Assembly (NCBI GenBank): GCA_028877005.1
Contig: JAGWPI010000162.1
Coordinates: 1-6,168, forward strand
DNA: 6,168 bases
Direction: 5' to 3'
From: Bacteroidota bacterium
GTDB taxonomy: Bacteria > Bacteroidota > Bacteroidia > Chitinophagales > Chitinophagaceae
This document shows, piece after piece, positions 4,840 to 6,168 of this stretch. Both the position numbers and the translations under genes were made by a program. The notes beneath the pieces are model-generated. The model saw nothing but the letters and a program-made list of their open reading frames with translations. It was not told the DNA's origin and searched no databases. The stretch's first letter is position 1, and each line of letters starts with the position of its first letter.

Positions 4840-5682
4840 TTATGGATTACAATAATCGCAAAACATGGGATCTTCCGTTGTTTTTTTATGGGGATACATT
4901 TCTTCTTTTTTAAATTGGCAATGTTGACAAACATATACATAACTGAGTGTTGAACGAGTTGGTGCACCACACAAACTGCAGGGAAGGCCCTCTCGCACAG
5001 CTGTTACCCCAAAACCCGGCATTTGGCATTGGGAACAAACAGATTGTATTTTTTGCACCAATTTTTGGGCGGCCGTTTCAATCACCTTCATCCGTGTAGG
5101 ATTATACATAGCACGCATATCTGTTTCCACATATACGGCTTGGTATTGCGCATACAGCAAATCAAAAGTTTGTTCCAGTTCTTTACAATCGGTGATGCCC
5201 TTATACATAGGTAACAGCGCCTCTTTTGATTGGCGCAGTATTAATCCATGTGAAGGAAAGCCAACTTGTTCGGCAAATGACAGTAATGCTTCTCGACTTT
5301 TAATGAGCTGTCCATTAAAATTGGTAGAAGTGCTTAGTTCTCTAACCATTACTTCTATATTGTTTTCCGTATCCAGAAATAGCAAAAACTCATCATCTGC
5401 ATTTACAAAAAAAAGGCTTGGATGCGGACCAAAAGAGCCCTCACTGGCCACACCCAAAGTGCAATTATTTTGTTTCATGGCTTGCATACATTTTGCTCTG
5501 GCAGTTGAAATGGGATCGTATATGCGCTCTACTTCACCGGAAAAAGTACCAAAAATATCTGTATCAAAGGTTTTATCTACAAAGCAATGAACACCTAATT
5601 CCTTTTCAAGTATGGGCGCTATTACTTTTTCTTTTTGGTGCTTTGTTGCAATCAGCAATTTTCTATTTTGAAAGTATTCCAT
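4840..5682 (-). CDS. DUF6671 family protein with C-terminal zinc-ribbon cysteines
   Basis: The 280-residue product matches what I recall of DUF6671, a family of unknown function in Bacteroidota, Cyanobacteria and others. The N-terminal part has 'IATKHQKEKVIAPILEKELG' (11-30) and 'FDTDIFGTFSGE' (39-50). The conserved core has ASEGSFGPHP (79-88), 'ELSTSTNF' (115-122), 'GFPSHGLILR' (141-150) and 'ETDMRAMYNPTRM' (186-198). The C-terminal 65 residues hold four CxxC knuckles at 216/219, 235/238, 252/255 and 275/278, enough for two zinc sites. There is no signal peptide or membrane segment, so it should be cytoplasmic. Biochemical function is unknown; the ribbons suggest protein or nucleic acid contact but do not prove it. 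The start ATG (5682-5680) gives a family-typical N-terminus. No convincing TAnnTTTG promoter was found upstream. Confidence 0.85.
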   Translation of the reverse strand: MEYFQNRKLLIATKHQKEKVIAPILEKELGVHCFVDKTFDTDIFGTFSGEVERIYDPISTARAKCMQAMKQNNCTLGVASEGSFGPHPSLFFVNADDEFLLFLDTENNIEVMVRELSTSTNFNGQLIKSREALLSFAEQVGFPSHGLILRQSKEALLPMYKGITDCKELEQTFDLLYAQYQAVYVETDMRAMYNPTRMKVIETAAQKLVQKIQSVCSQCQMPGFGVTAVREGLPCSLCGAPTRSTLSYVYVCQHCQFKKEEMYPHKKTTEDPMFCDYCNP

Positions 5683-5926
5683 TTAATTAAGTGTTGAATG
5701 AACCATTCTATAAAATATCTTTCTAACAGCTATAAAAGTTATTAGTTGAAGTGGCGGCAGCTATTTGTGCAAACGCATCAAAAAACCAGTTCATTGTAAA
5801 AATATAGAAGCGCTAAGACTACTGCTACTGTTTAAATAAAATTTAATATAGTTGATTAGATACATCTTCATAGAAAAAACTATATTAGCTCACCTTTTTA
5901 TATCATTCTCCTATCTAAACAACGCT
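5683..5926. other. Divergent AT-rich intergenic region
   Basis: This 244-bp spacer separates the DUF6671 gene (minus) from the truncated membrane protein (plus) and should hold both promoters. I could not find a full TTTG/TAnnTTTG pair on either strand; the nearest is TAACTTTT on the minus strand (around 5735-5742), one base off, with a poorly spaced TTTG. A 7-bp CAGCTAT occurs twice (5727-5733 and 5758-5764), which may be chance. Confidence 0.5.
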
Positions 5927-6168
5927 ATGGAATTTCATATCCCAAAAATTTCAAGAGAAAAGACCAAACATTTTCGAGAATACCTATTAGAAGGTTTTAT
6001 GATCTTTATTGCAGTTTTTATGGGTTTCATTGCAGAAAATATCAGGGAACATATTTCAGATAATAGCAAGGCAAGGAAATACCTAGCCAGTTTATATACC
6101 GACATCAAAAACGATTCAGCTCAATTGCATGACATTATTGCTCTTGAACAAAAATTATCCAAAGGACA
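5927..6168 (+). CDS. Single-helix membrane protein of Bacteroidota, truncated by window edge
   Basis: An ATG at 5927 opens a frame that stays open for 80 codons to the end of the window. A basic, amphipathic N-terminus (KISREKTKHFREYLLE) precedes one transmembrane helix (about 22-37, with FMIFIAVFMGFIAENI). A charged segment, REHISDNSKARKYLASLYTDIKND (residues 40-63), follows as REHISDNSKA then RKYLASLYTDIKND. This arrangement, with 'A..LGF.AEN.RE...' at the helix exit and a '...YL.SL..D...D' helix after it, is common in anchored proteins of unknown function in Bacteroidota. Usually most of the protein lies beyond the helix, outside the window here. It is probably inner-membrane with a periplasmic domain, but the topology is inferred. 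Function unknown. Confidence 0.75.
   Translation, partial: MEFHIPKISREKTKHFREYLLEGFMIFIAVFMGFIAENIREHISDNSKARKYLASLYTDIKNDSAQLHDIIALEQKLSKG

Noticed and set aside
5023..5690. Plus-strand frames of 63-132 codons opposite the DUF6671 gene
   Set aside because: Antisense shadows of a conserved coding region.
1..6168. CRISPR array, insertion sequence, rRNA
   Set aside because: No regularly spaced repeats, transposase, terminal inverted repeats or rRNA signatures were seen.

Overview
The window looks like a chromosomal segment from a Bacteroidota bacterium, most likely a Chitinophagaceae-like member. Evidence: moderately AT-rich DNA; no Shine-Dalgarno sequences ahead of genes; several promoters fitting the Bacteroidota TTTG / TAnnTTTG consensus; tRNA genes without an encoded CCA; and protein families common in the phylum (PorT-like outer-membrane barrel, DUF6671, 'AEN-REHI' membrane proteins). 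The assignment is inferred from sequence character only.

Left end (1-1000, plus strand): a short C-terminal-looking fragment and a basic 195-residue protein of the TWS...GSI / WxFxCP...LYL type found in mobile-element neighbourhoods. An AT-rich stretch follows with a perfect 10-bp direct repeat (937-957). This block stops at the 3' end of a tRNA-Asn gene (1009-1082, minus), the classic geometry of an integrative element inserted in a tRNA 3' end. No integrase is visible, so the element is an inference.

Middle (1009-3652, minus strand): reading with transcription, a monocistronic exported beta-barrel protein (3604-2798) ends in a strong hairpin terminator. A Bacteroidota promoter follows directly and drives hflX, the ribosome-splitting GTPase, which starts with TTG. 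The hflX stop codon abuts the ATG of a small stand-alone Rieske [2Fe-2S] protein (TAAATG), so the two are probably translationally coupled. No terminator is seen after the Rieske gene. tRNA-Asn lies 86 bp further on with its own promoter and a clear terminator.

Right half (3800-6168): a tRNA with anticodon CAU (Met or Ile2), with a textbook promoter and terminator. Next comes a 446-bp stretch without an intact gene, whose minus strand may hold a decayed LuxR/NarL-type regulator. Then comes a four-helix membrane protein resembling hydroxylaminobenzene mutase (plus), convergent at 7 bp with a DUF6671 protein carrying four CxxC knuckles (minus). A 244-bp divergent spacer leads to a single-helix membrane protein that runs off the right edge.

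Apart from the hflX-Rieske pair, the genes look like independent units, not one pathway. The most interesting points are the probable element boundary at tRNA-Asn, the regulator relic, the near-identical promoters of the two tRNA genes, and the TTG start of hflX. I saw no clear novel multi-gene system.
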